Shown here: positions 33,104-41,936 of the stretch, one piece after another
Layout: each line of letters starts with the position of its first letter
Position numbering within the stretch: position 1 is the first letter of the stretch
Source of the DNA: Burkholderiaceae bacterium
GTDB taxonomy: Bacteria; Pseudomonadota; Gammaproteobacteria; Burkholderiales; Burkholderiaceae_B
Assembly (NCBI GenBank): GCA_021208885.1
Contig: JAJOJF010000008.1
Coordinates: forward strand, 1 to 64,000
Direction: 5' to 3'
DNA: 64,000 bases
The notes under the pieces: model-generated
What the model was told of the DNA's origin: nothing
Database searches by the model: none
The model's input: only the letters and a program-made list of their open reading frames with translations
Position numbers and translations under genes: made by a program

Positions 33104-33111
33104 GGTCTGAT

Positions 33112-34599
33112 CTATACCGTTAGCACTTCAAACTGCATGCCGACCTTGCGCCACTCGTCTTCTTCGGCGTGTAGTGAAAAATCCGTCAATGGATGTTTGG
33201 CTAGCCAGCCTCGGTTGACTGTCGTCACAATCGATTTGCCCTTGACACTCACTGATAGCGCTAGTGCTTCTACCTCTTCACGCCTGCGACACAAAAGTGC
33301 AGCCAATCGCAAGGCCAGTACGGCCATCCACTGTTCCTGCGACTTCACGAGCGATTGGATTTTTCCGAGCTTGCCGGTGTGAGCTAGAACAAGCATGGCG
33401 ACAGTTGCCTGATCCGCCTTGGAGAATCCTGGCATGTCAGCATTGTTCAGGATGTAGGCACCATGCTTGTGGTACCCGTTCGACGAGATCGACATGCCAA
33501 TCTCGTGTAGATCAGCGGCCCAACTGAGTGCATGTCTGAGTTCATCCAGTGGGCTAGCGTTTGGAAAGAGGCTTTCATACAGACGTTGTGCGGTTCGCCT
33601 TACCCGAGACGCCTGGCGCGAGTCGACGTGGTAGCGCTTCATGAATACTTTGACCGTCTCATCACGGCGATCCTGCGCTTCGCTGCGACCAGCCAAATCA
33701 ACCAGCACGCCAAGGCGCAACGCTCCGTCGCCAGTGTGCATGGTTTCGATCCCCATCTCATCAAAAAAAGCGCTCATAATTGCCAAGCCACCGAGCAGTA
33801 CGTCGGCGCGTTCGAGCTTTATTCCAGGCAGATCTTCAGGCACAACACGACCAGTTTTAATGAGCTTTTGGCGCAGGCGTTTGAGGCCAGACGCGGTAAT
33901 CCCCTTTCTAGAGAAGCCACCTTCGGTCAGGATGGCTTGCAAAGCCTTTGCGGTGCCAGACGAGCCATATGCCTCTTGCCAGCCGAGTTTCTTGTATGGC
34001 TTGGTAATAACTTCAATTTCTCGCTGAGCTGACATCTCGGCCGTGCGCATGGTGTGCTCGTCGATGACGCCGTTGGGGAAAAATCGGCGTGTATAGCTGA
34101 CACAGCCCATATAGAGCGAAGACATGACGAGGGGCTCCTCGCGCTTGCCGATAATGACTTCGGTCGAACCCCCGCCGATGTCAATAACCAGACGCTTGTT
34201 GTCCGAGGCAGGCAGGGTGTGATTGACTCCTGTGTAGATCAGGCGCGCTTCTTCACGACCAGCAATTACCTCAATGGGAAATCCAAGCGCGGCCTCTGCT
34301 CGAGGCATGATTTCTGGGGCATTGCGTGCTACGCGAAAGGTGTTGGTTGCGACCGCTCGCACTCGATCTGGATGAAAGCTATCTAGCCGTTCACCGAAGC
34401 GTTTGAGGATGGCCAAAGCCTTTTCGATGGCCTCATCGCTTAAAACCTTGTTCTCATCAAGGCCTGCCGCAAGCCTTACGGTTTCTTTCAGACGGTCAAT
34501 TTGATAGATTTGGCGCACGCCATTCTCGTCGTGAACGCGCCCAATTGCCAGCCTGAAACTGTTGGAGCCAAGATCGACTGCCGCCAGTAAATGTTCCAT
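33112..34599 (-). CDS. ppx: Exopolyphosphatase (Ppx/GppA family)
   Basis: AAVDLGSNSFRLAIGRV, LVIDIGGGSTEVIIGK, C-terminal HD-like region. Confidence 0.93.
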   Translation of the reverse strand: MEHLLAAVDLGSNSFRLAIGRVHDENGVRQIYQIDRLKETVRLAAGLDENKVLSDEAIEKALAILKRFGERLDSFHPDRVRAVATNTFRVARNAPEIMPRAEAALGFPIEVIAGREEARLIYTGVNHTLPASDNKRLVIDIGGGSTEVIIGKREEPLVMSSLYMGCVSYTRRFFPNGVIDEHTMRTAEMSAQREIEVITKPYKKLGWQEAYGSSGTAKALQAILTEGGFSRKGITASGLKRLRQKLIKTGRVVPEDLPGIKLERADVLLGGLAIMSAFFDEMGIETMHTGDGALRLGVLVDLAGRSEAQDRRDETVKVFMKRYHVDSRQASRVRRTAQRLYESLFPNASPLDELRHALSWAADLHEIGMSISSNGYHKHGAYILNNADMPGFSKADQATVAMLVLAHTGKLGKIQSLVKSQEQWMAVLALRLAALLCRRREEVEALALSVSVKGKSIVTTVNRGWLAKHPLTDFSLHAEEDEWRKVGMQFEVLTV

Positions 34600-34659
34600 G
34601 CATCATCACCTAACGAACCCTCGCCCGATTATAGGGTCTGAACGCATTGCCCGCGCATT

Positions 34660-34690
34660 CCCCTTGCTGAACCCGCAGGGTTAGGAGGGG
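34660..34690. repeat. IS left-end subterminal hairpin
   Basis: CCCCTTgcTGAACCCgcaGGGTTAggAGGGG two-tier hairpin next to tnpA stop. Confidence 0.6.
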
Positions 34691-34691
34691 G

Positions 34692-35135
34692 TCAAGCGGG
34701 CGGCGTCGGCAAGGACGCCTTGCGGCGCATGTCCTCGCCTTGCGATTGCACATAGTGCTTGACCGTCTCCAGTGACGCATTGCCGACTGAGCCCGCGTAA
34801 TAGGCGCGATGCCAGAGCACCGGTTTGTCATAAAACTGGTGTAACCAGTTCCAGTGTTTTGCACGCACTCGCTTGGAGCTAGCAGACTTCAGGTTGTTGA
34901 TCAGCGCTGAGATATTGAGCGCTGGATGGATGTCGACCAGCAGATGTACGTGATCAGCTTCTGCGCCAAACTCCAGCAGCGTGCAGCGCCACTGGGCGAT
35001 GATGTGTTCGAAGGCTTGCTTGAGGTCGGCGATCATCTCGTCGTTTAACGCCGGGCGTCGATATTTAGTCACAAAAACGATATGTAACCTAATTGTATAT
35101 ACGGCGTTAGATGAAGATTTATTGTGTATCTGCAT
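34692..35135 (-). CDS. tnpA: IS200/IS605 family Y1 transposase TnpA
   Basis: HIVFVTKYRRPAL, EADHVHLLVDIHP (HUH), SLETVKHYVQSQ (catalytic Tyr). Confidence 0.92.
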   Translation of the reverse strand: MQIHNKSSSNAVYTIRLHIVFVTKYRRPALNDEMIADLKQAFEHIIAQWRCTLLEFGAEADHVHLLVDIHPALNISALINNLKSASSKRVRAKHWNWLHQFYDKPVLWHRAYYAGSVGNASLETVKHYVQSQGEDMRRKASLPTPPA

Positions 35136-35172
35136 GCCTGTAGGGTAATACATAGCGTGCTACACTTCAAGC

Positions 35173-36636
35173 ATGCAATCCGGTTTTCGCTTTCGCCTGT
35201 ATCCAACGCCTGAGCAGGCCAGCCGTCTGCTGCAGTGGATCGGTTGCCAGCGTTTCATCTACAACGCCAAAGTCAGCGAAGATCTGTACTTTCGGGTCTT
35301 TGCGCGCAAGTCGCTTGACCACGTCGGCCAGTTCGCGCCGCAGGATCAGCAGTACAGCCATTTCATCACCGAGGCCACGCCATGGCTGCGCGAGGTACCG
35401 TCTCAGGTACTGAGAAACGGCGCGGTGCGCTGGAAACAGGCGTATAGCCGATACTGGAGAAAGCTCGGTGGCAGGCCCAAGATTCAGAAGCGCCATGGCA
35501 CGCAGGGCGTGTGGCTCACGAGCGAACTGTTCCGCTTCGAGCCGGTTGTTCAGCCCGAGACGGGTCAGCGCACCTATTGCCTGCATGTGGGCACCCGCAA
35601 GTGGCCGGTTGGCGTGGTGCGCTATAGCGCGCACCGGGCCCACGCGATCCCGGCGTCAATCACGCTCTCGATCGACGCCGGTCGCTGGTATCTGTCGTTT
35701 GCAAACGACGATGGCGTGCCAGAGCCTTTAGAGGCAGAGACCGCCAACTGGCTCGCAGCGTTCTCTGAGGAAGAACTCAGGGCGCGCACGGTGGGTGTCG
35801 ATCGCGGGGTGGCGATTCCGTTTGCATGCTCGAATGGTTCGCAGTTCGATCTCAAGCCTATCGAACGTGACCGTATTGCCAAGAAGCAGACCGCAGCCCG
35901 GCGCTGGCAACGCAAGCTCGCGCGCAGAACCCATGGTGGCGCCAATCGCCGTAAAGCCGCACAGCGCATTGCCAGCCTGCGACGCTACGAGAAGGATGTG
36001 AGGCGCGATTTCGCGCATCAGACAAGCCATGCGTTAGTGGCCGACCCCAAGGCGCTTCTGATTGTCTTCGAGGCGCTAGGCGTGCAGCGCATGACCCGCA
36101 AGCCGAAGGCAAAGAGGGACGCGCAGGGACGATGGGAGAAGAACGGCTCACGTGCCAAGGCCGGACTCAATCGCTCGATTCTGGGCTCGGCCTGGAGTAC
36201 GACCAAGGTTTACACAGCGTACAAAGCACGGCGAGTGGGCAAGCTCGTCGTAGAAGTTGCACCTCATCACACGTCGCAGGAGTGCGCTCAGTGCGGGCAC
36301 ACTCACCCGGACAACCGGCGCTCACAGGCCGGGTTTGTCTGCCAATGCTGCGGTCACACAGACAACGCCGATCACAACGCGGGGCGCAATATTGCCCAGC
36401 GTGGGGTGAGTCTGGTTGTCTCGGGCGAATTCAAGCCGAGGCAGACAAAACGCGTGATGCGCATGCGCAAGAAAACAGTAGGGGCGGGCTGCTCCGAATT
36501 CACGCTTGGGGAGATCGCGGTAAGTCGCAGCGCTGGAAACAGTGCGGTGCTCAGATCGATGAACCAAGAAACCCCCCACCTCAATCGCCATAGGCGGTTA
36601 GGTGGTGGGAGTGTCATAATGACAATGCTTGGCTAG
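35173..36636 (+). CDS. tnpB: RNA-guided endonuclease TnpB (RuvC + zinc finger)
   Basis: VGVDRGV, LIVFEALGVQRM, CAQCGH...CQCCGHTDNADHNAGRNI. Confidence 0.93.
   Translation: MQSGFRFRLYPTPEQASRLLQWIGCQRFIYNAKVSEDLYFRVFARKSLDHVGQFAPQDQQYSHFITEATPWLREVPSQVLRNGAVRWKQAYSRYWRKLGGRPKIQKRHGTQGVWLTSELFRFEPVVQPETGQRTYCLHVGTRKWPVGVVRYSAHRAHAIPASITLSIDAGRWYLSFANDDGVPEPLEAETANWLAAFSEEELRARTVGVDRGVAIPFACSNGSQFDLKPIERDRIAKKQTAARRWQRKLARRTHGGANRRKAAQRIASLRRYEKDVRRDFAHQTSHALVADPKALLIVFEALGVQRMTRKPKAKRDAQGRWEKNGSRAKAGLNRSILGSAWSTTKVYTAYKARRVGKLVVEVAPHHTSQECAQCGHTHPDNRRSQAGFVCQCCGHTDNADHNAGRNIAQRGVSLVVSGEFKPRQTKRVMRMRKKTVGAGCSEFTLGEIAVSRSAGNSAVLRSMNQETPHLNRHRRLGGGSVIMTMLG
36572..36609 (+). repeat. IS right-end hairpin (candidate omegaRNA 3' scaffold)
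   Basis: CCCCCCACCT-c-AATCGCC-ata-GGCGGTT-AGGTGGTGGG two-tier hairpin overlapping the 3' end of tnpB. Confidence 0.6.
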
Positions 36637-36709
36637 ATAGTGTCACAAAGCGGCTTCGGCTTGTGTCATGATGTAACTATTTGACCAATCTGAAGATTTC
36701 ACTACCGCC

Positions 36710-38869
36710 ATGGCCACTATCAATTCCCGAGCCGACGCAAGACCTGCCCGAGCTGCCAAGCAGCCCACTGCCGCGCGTGCAACGCGGTCTCGGGCGACAA
36801 AGCTTGCCGATGAGCCCCGCTTTCTGAATCGGGAATTGTCGCTATTGCAGTTCAATGAACGGGTGCTGGCTATGGCTCAAAACCCTGCTACGCCATTACT
36901 CGAGCGCCTTCGATACTTGTGCATCGTGGGCTCAAACCTCGATGAGTTCTTTGAAATCAGGGTTTCGAGCCTCAAAGAGCAACAACGCCTGCACCCCACC
37001 ATGCGTGGTCCTGACGGGCTGACAGCGTCTGATGCGTTGGCTTTGGTTGAGAAGGCGGTGCACGGTCTTGTACAAAAGCTCTATGCCTTGCTCAATGATG
37101 AGGTGTTGCCGAGTCTGCGCGCTCAGGGGGTCTATTTGCATCACGCATCGGAGTGGGATGAGGCCCAGCGCGAATGGGCTCATGATCTGTTCGTGCGCGA
37201 CATGATGCCGCTGCTGACGCCAATCGCGCTGGATCCGGCGCACCCATTTCCCCGGGTGCTCAATAAAAGCCTGAACTTTATTGTGCCATTGTCCGGTGAA
37301 GATGCTTTTGGCAGAAAAGCTCGTGTTGCGGTGGTGCAAGCCCCAAGAGCTCTACCGCGGGTGGTGCGCATGCCACCGTCGATTGCTGGCTTGCCGCATG
37401 GCTTTATTTTGTTGACATCGTTGATTCGGGCCTTTGCTCAGGAGCTGTTTCCGGGCATGGAGGCGCACGGCGTGTTTCAGTGGCGCGTGACGCGCAACAG
37501 TGACTTGTTTGTCGACGAGGAAGAGGTCACCAATTTGAGGCAGGCCTTGCAAGGTGAGTTGTCGCAACGCAATTTTGGGTCGGCGGTACGCCTGGAAATT
37601 GATCAATTAACGCCACCGCACATTGAATCAATGCTGCAAACAGAGTTTGGCCTGCAGTCGGGTGATACGTATCGCGTCAACGGTCCAGCCAATGTGGCCC
37701 GTTTGATGCAGATCTGCCAAGAGGTTGATCGTCCTGATCTCTTGTTTCCCGAGTTTCAAGGACCTATACCCAAGGCGTTTGCGACGCTGCCGCACAAACC
37801 TGGCGCGATATTTGACCTGATTGCCAATGGTGATCAGCTTTTGCATCACCCCTATCAGTCTTTTCAGCCGGTTATTGACTTTTTGACGACCGCAGCACGC
37901 GATCCAGATGTGGTGGCGATTAAGCAAACCATCTATCGCACAGGCGAAGATTCCAAGCTCATGGAATTGCTGATTGCTGCGGCTCGTGCAGGAAAGGAAG
38001 TCACTGTGGTGGTGGAATTGATGGCCCGGTTTGACGAGCAAACAAATATCAATTGGGCTGCCAGACTCGAAGAGGTGGGGGCCCACGTCGTTTACGGCGT
38101 GGTGGGTCACAAGACACATGCCAAGATGCTGCTTGTGCTCAGGCGCGAGAAAGGGCGAATCATACGATACGGTCATCTTGGCACCGGAAACTATCATCCC
38201 CGAACTGCAAGGCTGTACACAGACTTTGGATTGATGACGGCCAATCCAACAATCTGTGAAGACATGGATAAGGTGTTTGCCCAGCTGACCGGTCTCGGCG
38301 CCCGGCGCCAGTTAAAGCTCTTGTTGCAGTCACCCTTCACCATTCATGAGTCGGTTATGAGCATGATTCAGGCCGAAACAGCGGCAGCCAAGGCGGGTAA
38401 AAAGGCTCGTATCATGGCCAAAATGAATTCCCTGCTCGAACCCCAGGTTATTGAGGCGCTCTATACGGCGAGCCAGGCGGGTGTGAAGATTGATTTGGTC
38501 ATCCGCGGTGTGTGTGCCTTGCGATCCGGTGTCCCGGGCCTTTCAGACAATATTCGGGTGCGATCAATCATTGGGCGTTTTCTTGAGCATTCCCGCGTGT
38601 TTTATTTCTATGCTGGCGGCAAGGAGCAGGTTTATCTGTCGTCGGCGGACTGGATGGATCGCAACTTCTTCAGAAGGGTGGAGGTGGCTTTCCCGGTGCT
38701 TGATCCGGTGCTCAAGCGGCGGGTAATCCGTGAATCCTTTACGTTGGCCTTTAAGGACAACACCCGCGCTTGGGCGCAGCAGCCCGATGGCAAGTTTGTG
38801 CGGGTGACATCCAAATCGGCGCCGGTGAGCATGCATGATGAGCTAATTGGGCTCTTGGGCTCAAAATAA
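36710..38869 (+). CDS. ppk1: Polyphosphate kinase 1
   Basis: FLNRELSLLQFNERVLA, ARFDEQTNINWA, YGHLGTGNYHPRTARLYTD. Confidence 0.96.
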   Translation: MATINSRADARPARAAKQPTAARATRSRATKLADEPRFLNRELSLLQFNERVLAMAQNPATPLLERLRYLCIVGSNLDEFFEIRVSSLKEQQRLHPTMRGPDGLTASDALALVEKAVHGLVQKLYALLNDEVLPSLRAQGVYLHHASEWDEAQREWAHDLFVRDMMPLLTPIALDPAHPFPRVLNKSLNFIVPLSGEDAFGRKARVAVVQAPRALPRVVRMPPSIAGLPHGFILLTSLIRAFAQELFPGMEAHGVFQWRVTRNSDLFVDEEEVTNLRQALQGELSQRNFGSAVRLEIDQLTPPHIESMLQTEFGLQSGDTYRVNGPANVARLMQICQEVDRPDLLFPEFQGPIPKAFATLPHKPGAIFDLIANGDQLLHHPYQSFQPVIDFLTTAARDPDVVAIKQTIYRTGEDSKLMELLIAAARAGKEVTVVVELMARFDEQTNINWAARLEEVGAHVVYGVVGHKTHAKMLLVLRREKGRIIRYGHLGTGNYHPRTARLYTDFGLMTANPTICEDMDKVFAQLTGLGARRQLKLLLQSPFTIHESVMSMIQAETAAAKAGKKARIMAKMNSLLEPQVIEALYTASQAGVKIDLVIRGVCALRSGVPGLSDNIRVRSIIGRFLEHSRVFYFYAGGKEQVYLSSADWMDRNFFRRVEVAFPVLDPVLKRRVIRESFTLAFKDNTRAWAQQPDGKFVRVTSKSAPVSMHDELIGLLGSK

Positions 38870-38899
38870 GGCCGCCCAATCTGCTATAGTTCACCTCTT

Positions 38900-38976
38900 C
38901 GGGGCGTAGCGCAGCCTGGTAGCGCATCTGCTTTGGGAGCAGAGGGTCGCGAGTTCGAATCCCGCCGCCCCGACCA
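38900..38976 (+). tRNA. tRNA-Pro (anticodon TGG)
   Basis: CGGGGCG...CTGCTTTGGGAGCAG...GGTTCGAATCC-type T arm...CGCCCCGACCA. Confidence 0.95.
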
Positions 38977-38982
38977 GTCATA

Positions 38983-39023
38983 CAAAAAACCGTCATTCAG
39001 TTCGCTGGGTGGCGGTTTTTTAT
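38983..39023 (+). terminator. Terminator after tRNA-Pro
   Basis: AAAAAACCG...CGGTTTTTT inverted repeat. Confidence 0.6.
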
Positions 39024-39090
39024 GACATCGGGCAGATTTCAGCCAGCTCCTTAATCTCTGAAATCGTTTTGTTGGTTTTTGTGGTCAACG

Positions 39091-39582
39091 CTATTTCAAG
39101 GCATACGCGAATAGCACCTCATTCTCCAACCTGATGTGCTCAAGTAGATCCGCCTTTAATTCCCCAATACCTGTATAGAGCTTTTGCCACGAAGAGCAGG
39201 TATCCACTGGCAGATTGAGTTGGTGGCTAATCGTCATCAGTACTTGCAGTGACTCATTGTGCTCTTCGTGTTCGGTCAGCATGACCGAGATAGGCCCACG
39301 TGCCATGGCACCAGCGCCGTTGGCAATCATGGGAAAGAGTATTTGCTCTTCTTTCAACATATGGTTGTCGAGCTCGCGCAACATCCGACGTAGATGCTGG
39401 CTAAGGCCCCGAGGAACTTGGGCGTGTTCAGCGTGTGCAGTCTGCACTTTCTCAGCAAGGCTAATCAGTTCGGGCAACTGTTGGCGATGCCGCTCGTGAT
39501 AGCGGGCAAGAATATGCTCAATCAAATCTTTTGGAGATGTTTGAGGAAGGTCTGCAAGATGATCAATTCTCTGGTCGGACAT
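39091..39582 (-). CDS. Hemerythrin-domain protein (YtfE/RIC-like, short form)
   Basis: HILARYHERHRQQLPEL, HMLKEEQILFPMI, MLTEHEEHNESL, HIRLENEVLF: conserved H/E iron ligands. Confidence 0.82.
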   Translation of the reverse strand: MSDQRIDHLADLPQTSPKDLIEHILARYHERHRQQLPELISLAEKVQTAHAEHAQVPRGLSQHLRRMLRELDNHMLKEEQILFPMIANGAGAMARGPISVMLTEHEEHNESLQVLMTISHQLNLPVDTCSSWQKLYTGIGELKADLLEHIRLENEVLFAYALK

Positions 39583-39644
39583 GGTTTGCCTCGTATCTGT
39601 TTTGTAAGAACCTTTTCAGGCTAATCGAGCGCCGGGATGCGAGT

Positions 39645-39658
39645 TTGATGAAAATCAA
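39645..39658. promoter_or_regulatory. FNR/CRP-family binding site (TTGAT-N4-ATCAA)
   Basis: TTGATGAAAATCAA, perfect palindromic half-sites 63 bp upstream of the hemerythrin gene start. Confidence 0.7.
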
Positions 39659-39841
39659 GCTGGCATGTGGCTTGGGCAATGTTTCTGATGAGAATTGAGG
39701 TGGGCTAAAGGAGGGCTCGTCATCGGTAGGGGTTATGAAATAGTGCACTCGCAGTATCCCTAGAAGACTTGTACCTGGTTGATGACTTGAAATAAAAAAT
39801 TCATGATGTTTTAACGGCGTTGCAACTTTTGCTCAGGACAA

Positions 39842-39855
39842 TGAAAACGTTTTCA
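39842..39855. promoter_or_regulatory. LacI-family operator candidate
   Basis: TGAAAACGTTTTCA, perfect 14-bp palindrome with central CG, 22 bp upstream of LacI-type gene. Confidence 0.6.
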
Positions 39856-39877
39856 TAAGCGCTGACACCAAAACGCC

Positions 39878-40873
39878 ATGAGCATTCTGCGTATTGCTGA
39901 ATTAACCGGTGTGTCACCCGCCACCGTATCACGCGTGTTTAACCGACCGGAGCAAGTCAGTGAAACAACGCGTGAACTGGTGATTCGGGTTGCCAATGAG
40001 GCTGGCTATCGCCCCAATTCCGCAGCACGCACCTTGCGAACGCAACGCAGCTACGTCATCGGTGTTTTGTTGCCGACCTTACGAAACCCGGTTTTTGCGG
40101 AATGCCTCGAGGGTATTGCTCAAAGAGCACTCGAAGGCGGTTACGGCATCATGCCGATTTCATCGGGTTACGAAGCTGAGCAAGAGCGTCGAGCAATTTC
40201 AGCTCTATTAGCGGCAAATGTAGATGGGCTAGTTCTGACAGTGACTGATCCTGAGCACTGTCCCGTATTAGCTGATCTCTCAAAGGCCGGCGTGCCCTAC
40301 GTACTAGCTTACAACCAGTCTCCAAGCCATGTTTGCGTTGGCGTTAACAGCGAGAGCGAAGTCACTGCCGTGGTGCGCAAGTTGGTAGCCAACGGACACC
40401 GTCAGATCGCCATGCTCAGTGGTCATCTAGCAGCGTCAGATAGAGCCCGTTCGCGGTATCAGGGCTATCTGAATGGAATGGCGGCGGCTGGATTGACAGC
40501 GATGCCACTGATTGAAGTGTCCTTTATGAATGAAGACGACAGAACCGTGCAGTCGGTTCTAGCCAAATCAAACTCAAGGCCTTCGGCTGTCATCTGTTCG
40601 AATGACCTGCTAGCACTAAGGTTCATACGCTGCGCGAAGGAATTAGGGCTGTCGACACCACAAGACATTAGTGTGGTTGGTTTTGATGGGATTGCAGTCA
40701 GTGCGGAGGTAAGTCCAGCGCTATCAACGGTGGTTCAGCCAAGTGCCGCAATTGGCCGTCGTGCAGCCGAACTAGTGATGGCCCAAATTGATGGAGATTT
40801 AATTGCTGCGGGCAGTGAACCCCCCATGCCTTGCAGCTTTCGAAAGGGCGAGACCATTCGTGCCCTTGGTTAG
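39878..40873 (+). CDS. LacI-family transcriptional regulator
   Basis: RIAELTGVSPATVSRVFNRPEQVSETTRELV HTH plus periplasmic-binding-like domain. Confidence 0.93.
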   Translation: MSILRIAELTGVSPATVSRVFNRPEQVSETTRELVIRVANEAGYRPNSAARTLRTQRSYVIGVLLPTLRNPVFAECLEGIAQRALEGGYGIMPISSGYEAEQERRAISALLAANVDGLVLTVTDPEHCPVLADLSKAGVPYVLAYNQSPSHVCVGVNSESEVTAVVRKLVANGHRQIAMLSGHLAASDRARSRYQGYLNGMAAAGLTAMPLIEVSFMNEDDRTVQSVLAKSNSRPSAVICSNDLLALRFIRCAKELGLSTPQDISVVGFDGIAVSAEVSPALSTVVQPSAAIGRRAAELVMAQIDGDLIAAGSEPPMPCSFRKGETIRALG

Positions 40874-40904
40874 TCAGTACCGGTTTAAGGGGGGAGTTAA
40901 CTTA

Positions 40905-41927
40905 ATGGAGAGTTCCATGCGAAAGCTAATACTTAACAGCGTGCGCGCTGGCGTTGCAGCGATGGCATTGCTAGGCGGTGCAGCAAGTGCACAAACGGCA
41001 ATTTGCTACAACTGCCCACCCGAGTGGGCGGACTGGGCCAGCCAGTTAAAGGCGATTAAAGAAAACACAGGCATTACAGTGCCACCAGACAATAAAAACT
41101 CTGGCCAAACGTTGGCTCAGCTCATCACAGAAAAAAATAGTCCGGTTGCCGATGTAGCCTATATGGGTGTCAGTTTTGGGATTCAGGCTGCGAACGATGG
41201 GGTTGTGACCGGCTATAAACCGGCGAACTGGGAAGACATTCCGGCAGGTTTGAAGGCCCCAAATGGCGAATGGTTCACGATCCACTCGGGCACGCTTGGG
41301 TTCTTTGTCAACAAAGATGCCCTCAAAGGCAAGCCAGTGCCGAAGTCCTGGGCTGACTTGCTGAAACCCGAGTACAAGGGCATGGTGGGCTATCTTGACC
41401 CAGCGTCTGCATTTGTTGGATATGTTGGAGCGGTTGCCATTAATCAGGCACGCGGGGGCAGCCTTGACAATTTCCAGCCAGCCATTGAGTACTTCAAGCA
41501 GATCCAGACTAACGAGCCGATCGTCCCTAAGCAAACTTCATATGCGCGAGTCATTTCCGGTGAGATCCCAATCTTGTTGGACTATGACTTCAATGCATAT
41601 CGTGGCAAATACAAAGACAACGCTAACGTTGAGTTCGTGATCCCTGCTGAAGGCACCGTGGTAGTGCCCTACGTAATGAGCTTGGTCAAAAACGGCCCGA
41701 ATGCGGAGAATGGCAAGAAGGTCCTGGACTTCGTTATGTCGGATGAGGGGCAGGCAATCTGGGCCAATGCGTTCTTGCGTCCTGTGCGTGCGTCTGCCAT
41801 GTCGCCTGAGGCACAAGCCAAGTTCTTGCCTGAATCAGAGTATGCCCGTGCCAAAACGGTAGATTACGGCAAGATGGCGCAGGTTCAAAAAGCGTTTGCC
41901 GATAGCTATCTGCGTGAAGTGAAGTAA
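40905..41927 (+). CDS. ABC transporter substrate-binding protein (AfuA/PotD/aminoethylphosphonate-type)
   Basis: Signal peptide then AICYNCPPEWADW...; start of downstream ABC operon. Confidence 0.82.
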   Translation: MESSMRKLILNSVRAGVAAMALLGGAASAQTAICYNCPPEWADWASQLKAIKENTGITVPPDNKNSGQTLAQLITEKNSPVADVAYMGVSFGIQAANDGVVTGYKPANWEDIPAGLKAPNGEWFTIHSGTLGFFVNKDALKGKPVPKSWADLLKPEYKGMVGYLDPASAFVGYVGAVAINQARGGSLDNFQPAIEYFKQIQTNEPIVPKQTSYARVISGEIPILLDYDFNAYRGKYKDNANVEFVIPAEGTVVVPYVMSLVKNGPNAENGKKVLDFVMSDEGQAIWANAFLRPVRASAMSPEAQAKFLPESEYARAKTVDYGKMAQVQKAFADSYLREVK

Positions 41928-41936
41928 GAGTTCAGC

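Larger units (their letters stand above)
34640..36625. mobile_element. IS200/IS605-family insertion sequence (tnpA and tnpB divergent); ends approximate
   Basis: HUH Y1 transposase + TnpB between subterminal imperfect hairpins at 34660-34690 and 36572-36609. Confidence 0.8.
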
